Positions 1-4,896 of a stretch of 5,702 bases of DNA are shown piece by piece. The notes below the pieces were generated by a model. It was not told where the DNA came from, did no database searches, and worked only from the letters and a program-made list of their open reading frames with translations. Source of the stretch: Chloroflexota bacterium (lineage in GTDB: Bacteria > Chloroflexota > Anaerolineae > B4-G1 > SLSP01); NCBI GenBank assembly GCA_009908585.1, contig JAAAOZ010000142.1, positions 1-5,702 on the forward strand, given 5' to 3'. Numbering within the stretch: the first letter of the stretch is position 1; each line of letters begins with the position of its first letter. The translations under genes were made by a program, and so were the position numbers.

Positions 1-915
1 CACCACGGCGCGCCGCGCCGAGCGGGCCGTGCAGCCGTAGGAGACCACGACGATCTCCGCATCCTCCATGTGATACGCCTCCGTGCGGATGATCTGATCG
101 GCGTTGCGCTCGATCTTCGCGACGAGGCGCGTCACCAGCTTCTGATGCGTCGCGGCGGACATATCCGGGTAGCCGCGCTCGTCGTGCGTCAGGCCGGTGA
201 AGTGGACGCGATAGCCCTCGCCCGCGTGGGCCATCGGCGGCACCAAATCCGTCGGGTCCGGCGCGAAGGCGCAATAGGGGCCTTCGTCCAGGCCGGGCGG
301 CGGCTCGGCGGGGGCTTTGCGGCCCCAGTGCGGGATCTCCTCGGCGGGCGGGATAACGACGCGCTCCACCATGTGGCCGATCACCTCGTCGGAGAGCACG
401 AGCACGGGCACGCGGAAGCGGTCGGCGACGTTGAAGGCGTGGATCGTCAAATCGAAGATCTCCTGCGGCGACCACGGCGCGTAGGCGACGATGCTGTAAT
501 CCCCGTGCGAGCCCCAGCGCGCCTGCATCACGTCGGATTGGCCGGCCATCGTGGGCAGGCCGGTCGAAGGCGAGCCGCGCTGGATGTCGATCAGCACGCA
601 GGGCAACTCCAGCATCACGCCCAAGCCCAGATTCTCCATCATCAGGCTGAGGCCGGGGCCGGAGGTCGCCGTCATCGCGCGGGATCCGGCCGCCGATGCG
701 CCCAGCACAGCAGCGATGCTGCCCAGTTCATCCTCCATCTGCATGTAAACGCCCTCCACCTCCGGCAGACGGCGCGAGAGTCGCTCGGCCACCTCCGTTG
801 AGGGCGTGATGGGGTAGCCGCCAAAGAAACGACATCCCGCCGCGACCGCGCCTTCCGCGCAGGCGTCGTCGCCGCTCATAAAGTGCTTGCCGGTCAAAAC
901 GGAACGGTCATTCAT
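1..915 (-). CDS. korA: 2-oxoacid:ferredoxin oxidoreductase alpha subunit (KorA-like), 3' end outside window
   Basis: This is the alpha subunit of a 2-oxoglutarate-type 2-oxoacid:ferredoxin oxidoreductase. The cytoplasmic complex uses thiamine diphosphate, CoA and ferredoxin to interconvert a 2-oxoacid with its acyl-CoA and CO2. The 305 visible codons show the family landmarks in order: the CAEGAVAAGC start of the pyrimidine-binding domain (about residues 19-28), FGGYPITPSTE (31-41), QMEDELGSIAAVLGAS (59-74), TATSGPGLSLM (82-92), RGSPSTGLPT (113-122) and QARWGSHGDY (131-140). A second domain begins near residue 280 (MEDAEIVVVSYG). Family members are usually about 370-390 residues, so roughly the last 70-80 lie beyond the left edge. 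The ATG at 915-913 overlaps the TGA of the upstream ferredoxin gene as ATGA, which implies translational coupling. The beta subunit (korB) would be expected next, outside the window. The KGOR-type family call is firm; the exact 2-oxoacid substrate is inferred from similarity. Confidence 0.93.
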   Translation of the reverse strand, partial: MNDRSVLTGKHFMSGDDACAEGAVAAGCRFFGGYPITPSTEVAERLSRRLPEVEGVYMQMEDELGSIAAVLGASAAGSRAMTATSGPGLSLMMENLGLGVMLELPCVLIDIQRGSPSTGLPTMAGQSDVMQARWGSHGDYSIVAYAPWSPQEIFDLTIHAFNVADRFRVPVLVLSDEVIGHMVERVVIPPAEEIPHWGRKAPAEPPPGLDEGPYCAFAPDPTDLVPPMAHAGEGYRVHFTGLTHDERGYPDMSAATHQKLVTRLVAKIERNADQIIRTEAYHMEDAEIVVVSYGCTARSARRAVV

Positions 916-1202
916 GACGAGACCTCCGGGGCGTCCTCTGACGCATCCAGGGTGAAGATCGCGAACTCGGGGCAGACTAGCGTGCAGAAATCACAGTGGA
1001 CACAGGCCGTTTCCTTGCCGGGGGCGACTTCGGGGTAGTGGTACCCCTTGGCATTCAAATCTGTCGATGCCTGGAGCACCTCTTGGGGACAAAATTCAAT
1101 ACACAGCTCGCAGCCTTTGCAACGCTCTGCGATGATGTATACCTGCCCCTGAGGCTTAGAGACGGTCGCTAAATCTAGGGGCGTGCGCGCAAAAACTTTC
1201 AT
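912..1202 (-). CDS. korD: 2x[4Fe-4S] ferredoxin-like subunit of 2-oxoacid oxidoreductase (KorD-like)
   Basis: A 96-residue dicluster ferredoxin-type protein that would carry electrons for the adjacent oxidoreductase. Two complete CxxCxxCxxxCP motifs are visible: CKGCELCIEFCP (cysteines 28, 31, 34, 38) and CVHCDFCTLVCP (67, 70, 73, 77). They are separated by the linker typical of the delta subunit (NAKGYHYPEV). Start choice: a GTG at 1214 is in frame, but I prefer the ATG at 1202-1200. The GTGAG that includes the GTG lies 7 nt upstream of this ATG and works as its ribosome binding site. In the RNA this GTGAG forms half of a small TCAC-A5-GTGA hairpin (1211-1223), which is weak but could affect initiation. 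The gene is first in the operon, with its TGA overlapping the korA ATG. A korDAB order is common in bacteria and archaea that use this enzyme. Confidence 0.92.
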   Translation of the reverse strand: MKVFARTPLDLATVSKPQGQVYIIAERCKGCELCIEFCPQEVLQASTDLNAKGYHYPEVAPGKETACVHCDFCTLVCPEFAIFTLDASEDAPEVSS

Positions 1203-1306
1203 AGTCACGCTCACTTTTTGTGATCCGATAACCCAGGCCGAGGTTTAATGACCTGAGATCCCACATCCAATAAAGAGGTTCGTGATTTTATTGCATCATA
1301 AGGCTT

Positions 1307-1336
1307 ATTGTACCCACGGAACTAAAGGGCTGTCAA
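1307..1336 (-). promoter_or_regulatory. sigma70-like promoter for the korD-korA operon
   Basis: Read on the minus strand, there is a perfect -35 TTGACA (1336-1331), an 18-nt spacer, and a -10 TACAAT (1312-1307, 5 of 6 to consensus). Transcription would begin near 1300 and leave a leader of about 98 nt before the korD ATG. This is the best consensus promoter in the window. The -35 box is embedded in the inverted repeat TGTCA-AA-TGACA, so a repressor or activator site is possible. Confidence 0.72.
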
Positions 1337-1342
1337 ATGACA
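1331..1342. promoter_or_regulatory. inverted repeat TGTCA-AA-TGACA over the korD -35 box (candidate operator)
   Basis: Two exact 5-bp half-sites in inverted orientation flank 2 nt. The left half-site is the complement of the -35 hexamer. A third related half-site, GTCAT (1351-1355), is inverted relative to ATGAC (1337-1341) at a 9-nt spacing. This arrangement is suggestive of a dimeric regulator, but short repeats of this size also occur by chance, and the regulator is unknown. Confidence 0.3.
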
Positions 1343-1399
1343 AACGTAACGTCATGAGAGCATCACCGGTTCGAGAGTGCCCGCGACTTTAGAAATGGG

Positions 1400-1428
1400 A
1401 CGACAGCGCCACCAGAATCGTGTATAAT
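1400..1428 (+). promoter_or_regulatory. sigma70-like promoter for the 1491-2858 cassette
   Basis: There is a perfect -10 TATAAT at 1423-1428, preceded at the optimal 17-nt spacing by ACGACA (1400-1405, matching four of six -35 bases). Transcription would begin near 1435, about 55 nt before the first ATG. The promoter is divergent from the korD promoter, with about 90 bp between the two -10 boxes. Confidence 0.65.
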
Positions 1429-1490
1429 GAAAGTGACGATGGTGGTCAAGGGTCCACTCAGGAAACCCAAGTACAAAGGAATTCATTTCA

Positions 1491-2327
1491 ATGACTCTGA
1501 GTTTCACTATCCCGCCTTCATTTACGAATAAACATCGACAAGTCGTCTTTCAATATCTAAATTCGCTCGATACCTTATCTTCCGAAAACTGGGCTATCCT
1601 CTTTGAGGCTATGGATGTATTGCGCATCGCGACGGTAAGCGCTACTTCAGGACAGCGCCGCACATTCACAAGTATCTATCACGATATAGTGGATATACGC
1701 TACGCCGATGTCTACATTGCTACATTACTCAACAGGAACTCTCCCTCTCAGATGAGTAGACCTTTGTGGGCAGCGATTGCTCGACGTATCTCTCAAGACT
1801 TACACACTTCGGAATTTTTCGATATTAACGTCACAGGCAGTCGTCTGTTGTTGAGCTACCTGCTTTACTGGTGGCAACAATTCGCGCGAGGCTATGCGTT
1901 CGAAATTGAAATCTTCCAGGACTTGAAATCATCTCGCATCGAATTCCAAGCCCATGATTTGCGTGTGCGGGCCGAGAGGGTGTCCCCTTTTGATTTGACG
2001 GTCTCTATATTTCGAGGTGACATCAAGACCAGCACGTACTTTCTGGCACAACAACGTCACCCTGATCCCACCATTGATTTCTACATCACGCGCGCCTGGC
2101 TTCCTACAGGTCGAACCCGGACTTTGGTGGTTTTCTTGAAACCTGAGATGTGGCAGGAAATCGATGGAGATACGTTGCAGGCTACGATAGATACCCTGGA
2201 ACAAATTTTACCTCGACCAGGGGCAGTACATATTGAGACGCAGGCTATAATTGTGGTTGATTACGAGTTGCGGAAGAAAAAGATGCACGTTTATCAGCAG
2301 GAGGAACATCATGCCAAAGACGCTTGA
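1491..2327 (+). CDS. hypothetical protein with candidate PD-(D/E)XK-like nuclease motif
   Basis: I do not recognise this 278-residue protein as a named family. It looks soluble: there is no signal peptide, and the hydrophobic stretch at 118-127 (RLLLSYLLYWW) is too short and helical-core-like for a convincing membrane anchor. The N-terminal half (about 15-130) is helical. The C-terminal half alternates short strands and helices. Within it, YAFEIEIFQDL (135-145) is followed by SPFDLTVSIFRGDIKTS (165-181) and then two hydrophobic strands, IDFYITRAW (195-203) and TLVVFLKP (211-218). A D168 - 8 residues - D177-I-K179 arrangement, with strands on either side and a preceding helix carrying E138/E140, resembles the core of PD-(D/E)XK nucleases. 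This is pattern reading, not homology. AAAGGA (1475-1480) lies 10 nt before the ATG. The gene is first in an apparent operon and overlaps the next gene by 17 nt. Its base composition is clearly AT-richer than the flanking minus-strand genes, which suggests acquisition. Confidence 0.85.
   Translation: MTLSFTIPPSFTNKHRQVVFQYLNSLDTLSSENWAILFEAMDVLRIATVSATSGQRRTFTSIYHDIVDIRYADVYIATLLNRNSPSQMSRPLWAAIARRISQDLHTSEFFDINVTGSRLLLSYLLYWWQQFARGYAFEIEIFQDLKSSRIEFQAHDLRVRAERVSPFDLTVSIFRGDIKTSTYFLAQQRHPDPTIDFYITRAWLPTGRTRTLVVFLKPEMWQEIDGDTLQATIDTLEQILPRPGAVHIETQAIIVVDYELRKKKMHVYQQEEHHAKDA
2298..2304 (+). promoter_or_regulatory. strong Shine-Dalgarno that fixes the start of the 2311 gene
   Basis: The sequence CAGGAGG lies about 6 nt before the ATG at 2311, inside the end of the upstream reading frame. 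It decides the start of the second cassette gene over an in-frame codon at 2251 that has no such site. Confidence 0.7.
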
Positions 2328-2616
2328 TACTTTGACCAATGAAGAATTCGATCAATTAGTGGAACAGCACATTGATCAAGCCGCGCAATGGGATGGAACG
2401 CTGCCATTAGATACCATCCTAGAAACTTGGGCCACGATTGAACATCGCAAACAGCCGCCCGTGGTACGGATACGGCTAGTTGAGGGACAAATTGTTCTAG
2501 AAACGCCTCCCGAAAGCCCGTTAAGCGTACAAGGCTCCAGTACGTTGATTTTGGAAGATGGTAGCGAGTTGAATTTAGAATTTGAGCCAGAGCTATTGGA
2601 AGCCGTCCGTATATAA
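2311..2616 (+). CDS. hypothetical acidic 101-aa protein, second gene of cassette
   Basis: I do not recognise this protein. It has 101 residues and is strongly acidic. The N-terminal part (about 7-47) is predicted helical, with the segments TNEEFDQLVEQHIDQAA and LDTILETWATIE. The C-terminal half looks beta-rich (VVRIRLVEGQIVLETP at 51-66, SSTLILEDGSELNLEFEPE at 77-94). The overlap with the preceding nuclease-like gene (2311-2327) and the very strong ribosome binding site suggest coupled and abundant translation. That is the pattern expected of a small partner or antitoxin-type protein made alongside an enzyme. No HTH, ribbon-helix-helix or AbrB signature is evident to me. A role as a neutraliser or partner of the 1491 product is inference from context only. 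The gene is followed by 32 nt and a DUF2283 gene. Confidence 0.8.
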   Translation: MPKTLDTLTNEEFDQLVEQHIDQAAQWDGTLPLDTILETWATIEHRKQPPVVRIRLVEGQIVLETPPESPLSVQGSSTLILEDGSELNLEFEPELLEAVRI

Positions 2617-2625
2617 AAAGGGTAC

Positions 2626-2635
2626 TCAGCGCTGA
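2626..2635. repeat. 10-bp perfect palindrome TCAGCGCTGA
   Basis: A perfect palindrome in the 32-nt gap between the acidic protein gene and the DUF2283 gene. It could be an operator or a short RNA structure. It is small enough to be chance. Confidence 0.25.
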
Positions 2636-2648
2636 ACACGGTGAAGTT

Positions 2649-2858
2649 ATGAAAGTCACGTATGACCACAAGACCGACACATTAACCGTTATCTTCGCGG
2701 ATGCCGCGATAGCAGAAAGCGATGAGGAAAAGCCTGGCGTCATCCTGGATTATGATAGCTCAGGGAATCTGTTGTCGCTGGAAATTCTCGACGCTTCGCA
2801 GCGAGTGGGGCTACCCACGCAGATGGAATACCAGGTGGTGCTGGCAAGTCCTTCTTGA
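2649..2858 (+). CDS. DUF2283 family protein
   Basis: A 69-residue protein with the full DUF2283 pattern. It opens with MKVTYDHKTDTLTVIF (the KxxYDxxxDxLxI core) and then has ESDEEKPGVILDYDSSGNLLSLEILDASQRV (23-53), matching the family hallmark of an acidic E-x-x-PGVILDYD strand, a turn, and IEILDAS. DUF2283 proteins are small single-domain proteins of unknown biochemical role. They often lie next to DUF4258 or other TA-like genes and are commonly thought of as antitoxin-like, though this is not established for this one. The start at 2649 is preceded by GGTGA about 5-6 nt upstream, a weak ribosome binding site. The gene is the last of the cassette, with a hairpin terminator 27 nt after its stop. 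Here its neighbours are a nuclease-like protein and an acidic small protein, not DUF4258, which makes the context unusual. Confidence 0.92.
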   Translation: MKVTYDHKTDTLTVIFADAAIAESDEEKPGVILDYDSSGNLLSLEILDASQRVGLPTQMEYQVVLASPS

Positions 2859-2885
2859 GCGGCAACTAAATGACGGTGTATGCCA

Positions 2886-2913
2886 AAAGCCCCGCGATGA
2901 TCTGCGGGGCTTT
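2886..2913. terminator. bidirectional Rho-independent terminator
   Basis: The stem GCCCCGC (2889-2895) pairs perfectly with GCGGGGC (2904-2910) around an 8-nt loop. It extends through AAA/TTT on the outside, giving a 10-bp stem. There is a TTT run after it on the plus strand, and TTTT after it on the minus strand (from AAAA at 2885-2888). It sits between two convergent transcription units, the DUF2283 gene (stop 2858) and the kinase (stop 2948), and so can end both. The T tracts are short, so efficiency may be modest. Confidence 0.8.
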
Positions 2914-2947
2914 CGGTATGGGAGTTTTAGAAGAGACGAATGGAAGC

Positions 2948-3879
2948 TCACGCCACGCCGTAGAAGGCCGTGAAATCATCCTCGCCGAAGACTTCTTGAT
3001 ATCGCCGGACAAAATCCGGGAGCGTGTAGGTATGAGCTTGCGGGCCAGGCGTCTCTAGCACATACGAGGCCGCCAGGCTCCCGATGCGCCCGCAGATTTC
3101 CCACGGCATCTCCATCGCCAGTCCCTTGATGAAGCCTGCACGGTAGGCGTCGCCCACGCCGGTCGGATCCATAATGCGCTCGACGGGCGCCGCCGGCACG
3201 CGGATCTTCTCGTCGGTCCAGATGAGCGAGCCTTCCTCGCCTAACGTCACGACGACGGCGCGCCGAACGGCGGCGCGGATCTCATCGTCCGTCATCTCGA
3301 TGCGATCCTTGAGCAACTCGTATTCGTAATCGTTGACGATCAGAATGTCCGCGCCCTCGACGCCCTGGCGCAGCGAGGCCGGGCTGGAGCGCACGACCTG
3401 CTGGCTGGGATCGTAGATGTAGGGGATGCCCAGTTCCTTGCATTCGCGCGGATACTTGTCCATCGCCTGCGGATCGTTGGGCGAGACGATGGTCAAATCG
3501 ACGGGGGCGTCGAAATCGCGGAACGACAACTCGCGCGCGTAGGCCATCGCGCCGGTGTAGAAGCTGGCGATCTGGTTCTGGTTCTTGTCGGTGGTGGCGA
3601 AGAATGAGGCAGTGAAGACCTCCGGGATTTCCACTCGAGCCAGGCGCGATATTCGGTGAAATCCTGCCCCACCGTGCCCATCATCACGGGGCGCTCCTCC
3701 AGCAATCCCAGCGTGAAGGCGATGTTGGCCGCGCATCCGCCGCGCTGCCGCTTCATATCATCCACCAAAAAGCTGAGGCTTAATTTTTGCAGCCGCTCCG
3801 GCTTGATGTGCTCCAGAAAATCGCCGGGGAAGGCCATCAAATAGTCAAACGCAATTGAACCGGTGATGACAACGTGCAT
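2948..3879 (-). pseudogene. PfkB-family (ribokinase/adenosine kinase-like) carbohydrate kinase, frameshifted
   Basis: This is a sugar or nucleoside kinase of the PfkB superfamily, split over two reading frames. The 5' part starts at the ATG 3879-3877, with AGGAGG 7 nt upstream, and encodes MHVVITGSIAFDYLM, the glycine-rich substrate site RGGCAANIAFTLGLL (46-60) and VGQDFTEYRAWLE (70-82). The 3' part resumes in a different frame at VEIPEVFTASFF (GTG at 3634-3632). It carries SFYTGAMA, the NxxE motif (VNDYEYELL), VVVTLGEEGSLIW, and the ATP/anion-hole signature DPTGVGDAYRAGF, whose catalytic Asp codon is at 3151-3149. In intact relatives about 11-12 residues (LExxGVDTSxxxV-type) lie between the two parts. 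The frame relation therefore fits a deletion of 3n+1 nt, around 31-37, at the CTCGAG near 3634-3639. All catalytic motifs survive, so the break is either recent or an assembly or sequencing error. The substrate cannot be told from the sequence. Confidence 0.88.
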
Positions 3880-3941
3880 AGTCTGTCCTCCTGTCTTTGA
3901 CGCTTTCATTGATTTGGTTCTTCAGAAATTCGCCGGGTGCA

Positions 3942-3947
3942 ATTATA
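3942..3947 (-). promoter_or_regulatory. -10 box of candidate promoter for the kinase
   Basis: The minus strand reads TATAAT here, 62 nt before the kinase ATG. The -35 region is poor: the best is TTACTG at 3971-3966 with an 18-nt spacer. The promoter is plausible but would be weak or need an activator. Confidence 0.4.
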
Positions 3948-4088
3948 CTATCCTCACCCACAACCCAGTAACGACGCGAAAAGGTCTGTGATCCCCACAA
4001 ACACGCGATTTCTGGTTATTTTTAGGGCTACTGAAGGGGTTGCCCGGCAAAATCCGAAAGACCCATTGATTTTTCCTCAAAATTTCCT

Positions 4089-4114
4089 CGGTGGGGCGAT
4101 CCTGACCCCGACCG
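4089..4114. other. imperfect GC-rich hairpin
   Basis: CGGT/ACCG (4089-4092 with 4111-4114) and GGGG/CCCC (4093-4096 with 4106-4109) form an 8-bp stem with one bulged G (4110) and a 9-nt loop. TTTG follows on the plus strand. It resembles a weak terminator, but no plus-strand gene precedes it. It could insulate the downstream promoter or mark an insertion scar. Confidence 0.35.
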
Positions 4115-4138
4115 TTTGATTCATTCAGGTTCAAACAC

Positions 4139-4167
4139 TTTAATCTTACCCCATCCTCTTGTATAAT
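4139..4167 (+). promoter_or_regulatory. candidate promoter for the TA-like pair
   Basis: There is a perfect -10 TATAAT at 4162-4167. At 17 nt upstream is TTTAAT (4139-4144), a weak -35 matching three of six bases. Transcription would begin near 4174, giving a leader of about 49 nt that ends in the strong site AAGGAGG (4211-4217), 5 nt before the ATG at 4223. Confidence 0.5.
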
Positions 4168-4222
4168 TTGGTTACGGATATAGTCGTTTCGTGGATAGAT
4201 CTTAGATGAGAAGGAGGATGGC

Positions 4223-4540
4223 ATGCCAACGACGTCAACCTCAACCCTACCCAAAGTTGCACTCAAAGCACTGACGGAACTCACAGGTGAACCTCGTGTT
4301 GATGTCGCGCTGCTCATCGCGCTACGCGATGCTGTCGAGTACCGCTTGGACAAGATCGCCGAGGATATGCGCGAGTATGAGCAGAAATATGGCCTTTCCT
4401 TTAAGCAATTTCAAGCTCGTGGTCAGAAAGGCGAGATTCCAGATCAGTTCTCTTATGAAGTGGAGAGCGATTATTTGGAGTGGGAAGGCTTGATGAGCCG
4501 AAAGAAAAAACTCGAGAAAATTCATCAATGGCTCGCATAA
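4223..4540 (+). CDS. small coiled-coil protein, putative antitoxin-like partner
   Basis: A 105-residue protein. After a low-complexity Ser/Thr N terminus (1-9), a long amphipathic helix runs through about 27-55 (VALLIALRDAVEYRLDKIAEDMREYEQKY). YGLSFKQFQARGQKGEIPD (56-74) and EVESDYLEWEGLMSRKKKLEKI (79-100) follow. The combination of YG-SF-x-x-F, G-E-x-P-D and VE-x-DYxEWE is one I associate with small proteins encoded just upstream of TumE/DUF6516-type proteins in bacteria and archaea, where they are taken as antitoxin components. That association is from memory and not verified here. The start is well supported by AAGGAGG 5 nt upstream. Its stop overlaps the start of the next gene by 13 nt, so the two are translationally coupled. 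No DNA-binding motif is obvious, so autoregulation cannot be claimed. Confidence 0.85.
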   Translation: MPTTSTSTLPKVALKALTELTGEPRVDVALLIALRDAVEYRLDKIAEDMREYEQKYGLSFKQFQARGQKGEIPDQFSYEVESDYLEWEGLMSRKKKLEKIHQWLA

Positions 4541-4869
4541 GCCCCATCGAATTTGCCCGAAACATACAAGAGGTCTGCGACCAATTCCAACTCGTCGCGG
4601 CTTATGATGTGCGCATTCTGGATGATACGGTCGCCAAAGTTCGCGCCTTCCTTATCCCAGATATGTTCATTGACGTCTTCTACAATGCAGATACGGGTAA
4701 GAAATCCTATACGCTCATCAATAAAGGCCGTCGGATCTTTGGCGCCGATAACGCCTTCATCGGTTGGCACCTTCATCCTTTTGATGATCCGGATGAGCAC
4801 ATCCCATCCTCGGAGATTTCCTTTGTCGATTTTATGGAGATGGTCGAGAAGCATCTTACCCCAGAGTAA
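4528..4869 (+). CDS. TumE/DUF6516-like protein, putative toxin component
   Basis: A 113-residue protein with a compact alpha/beta layout. The N-terminal helix is FARNIQEVCDQFQLVAAYDVRILDD (9-33). A beta-rich core follows: AKVRAFLIPDMFIDVFYNADTGKKSYTLINKGRRIFGADN (36-75), then GWHLHPFDDPDEHIP (79-93) and a C-terminal helix SFVDFMEMVEKHL (98-110). The strand pattern FIDVFYN-x-x-TGKxSY, the R-I-x-G-x-DN turn, and the WHxHPFxxPxxH histidine motif recall the TumE-like (DUF6516) toxin families of TA loci. The conserved R69, D74, N75, H81, H83 and H91 would be candidate active-site residues. The start is the ATG at 4528, inside the end of the previous gene. An upstream in-frame GTG at 4480 would give a non-homologous-looking extension, and I reject it. 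Family assignment is by remembered motif resemblance, and the toxic activity is inferred. The gene ends 27 nt from the stop of the convergent glycosyltransferase, with no clear terminator between them. Confidence 0.85.
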   Translation: MARISPIEFARNIQEVCDQFQLVAAYDVRILDDTVAKVRAFLIPDMFIDVFYNADTGKKSYTLINKGRRIFGADNAFIGWHLHPFDDPDEHIPSSEISFVDFMEMVEKHLTPE

Positions 4870-4896
4870 AGATCATCCCAGACGCAAGCATCGACG

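Larger units (their letters stand above)
3880..4222. other. divergent intergenic region
   Basis: This 343-bp region without a convincing gene separates the minus-strand kinase from the plus-strand TA-like pair. It contains a candidate promoter for each direction (around 3942 and 4162) and an imperfect GC-rich hairpin (4089-4114). Its middle is AT-rich, with short A/T runs (4010-4090). A 60-codon plus-strand reading frame here (3937-4119) has no ribosome binding site and no domain-like character, and I do not consider it a gene. Confidence 0.6.

Noticed and set aside
70..801. Long plus-strand reading frame (243 codons) over the korA region
   Set aside because: It is antisense to the clearly conserved KorA frame. 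Its product is a low-complexity Arg/Ala/Gly/His sequence typical of GC-rich shadow frames.
1203..1214. GTG at 1214 as the start of the ferredoxin-like gene
   Set aside because: The GTG is part of the GTGAG that serves as ribosome binding site for the ATG at 1202, and no site precedes the GTG itself.
2309..2743. Minus-strand 144-codon frame opposite the 2311 and DUF2283 genes
   Set aside because: It crosses two well-supported plus-strand genes, has no start signal, and encodes nothing domain-like.
3937..4119. 60-codon plus-strand frame in the 3880-4222 gap
   Set aside because: No ribosome binding site, no plausible protein character, and it overlaps the kinase promoter region and the hairpin.
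4480..4527. GTG at 4480 as an upstream start of the TumE-like gene
   Set aside because: It would add 16 charged residues unlike the rest and deepen the overlap to 61 nt. The ATG at 4528 gives a natural N terminus and a short coupling overlap.
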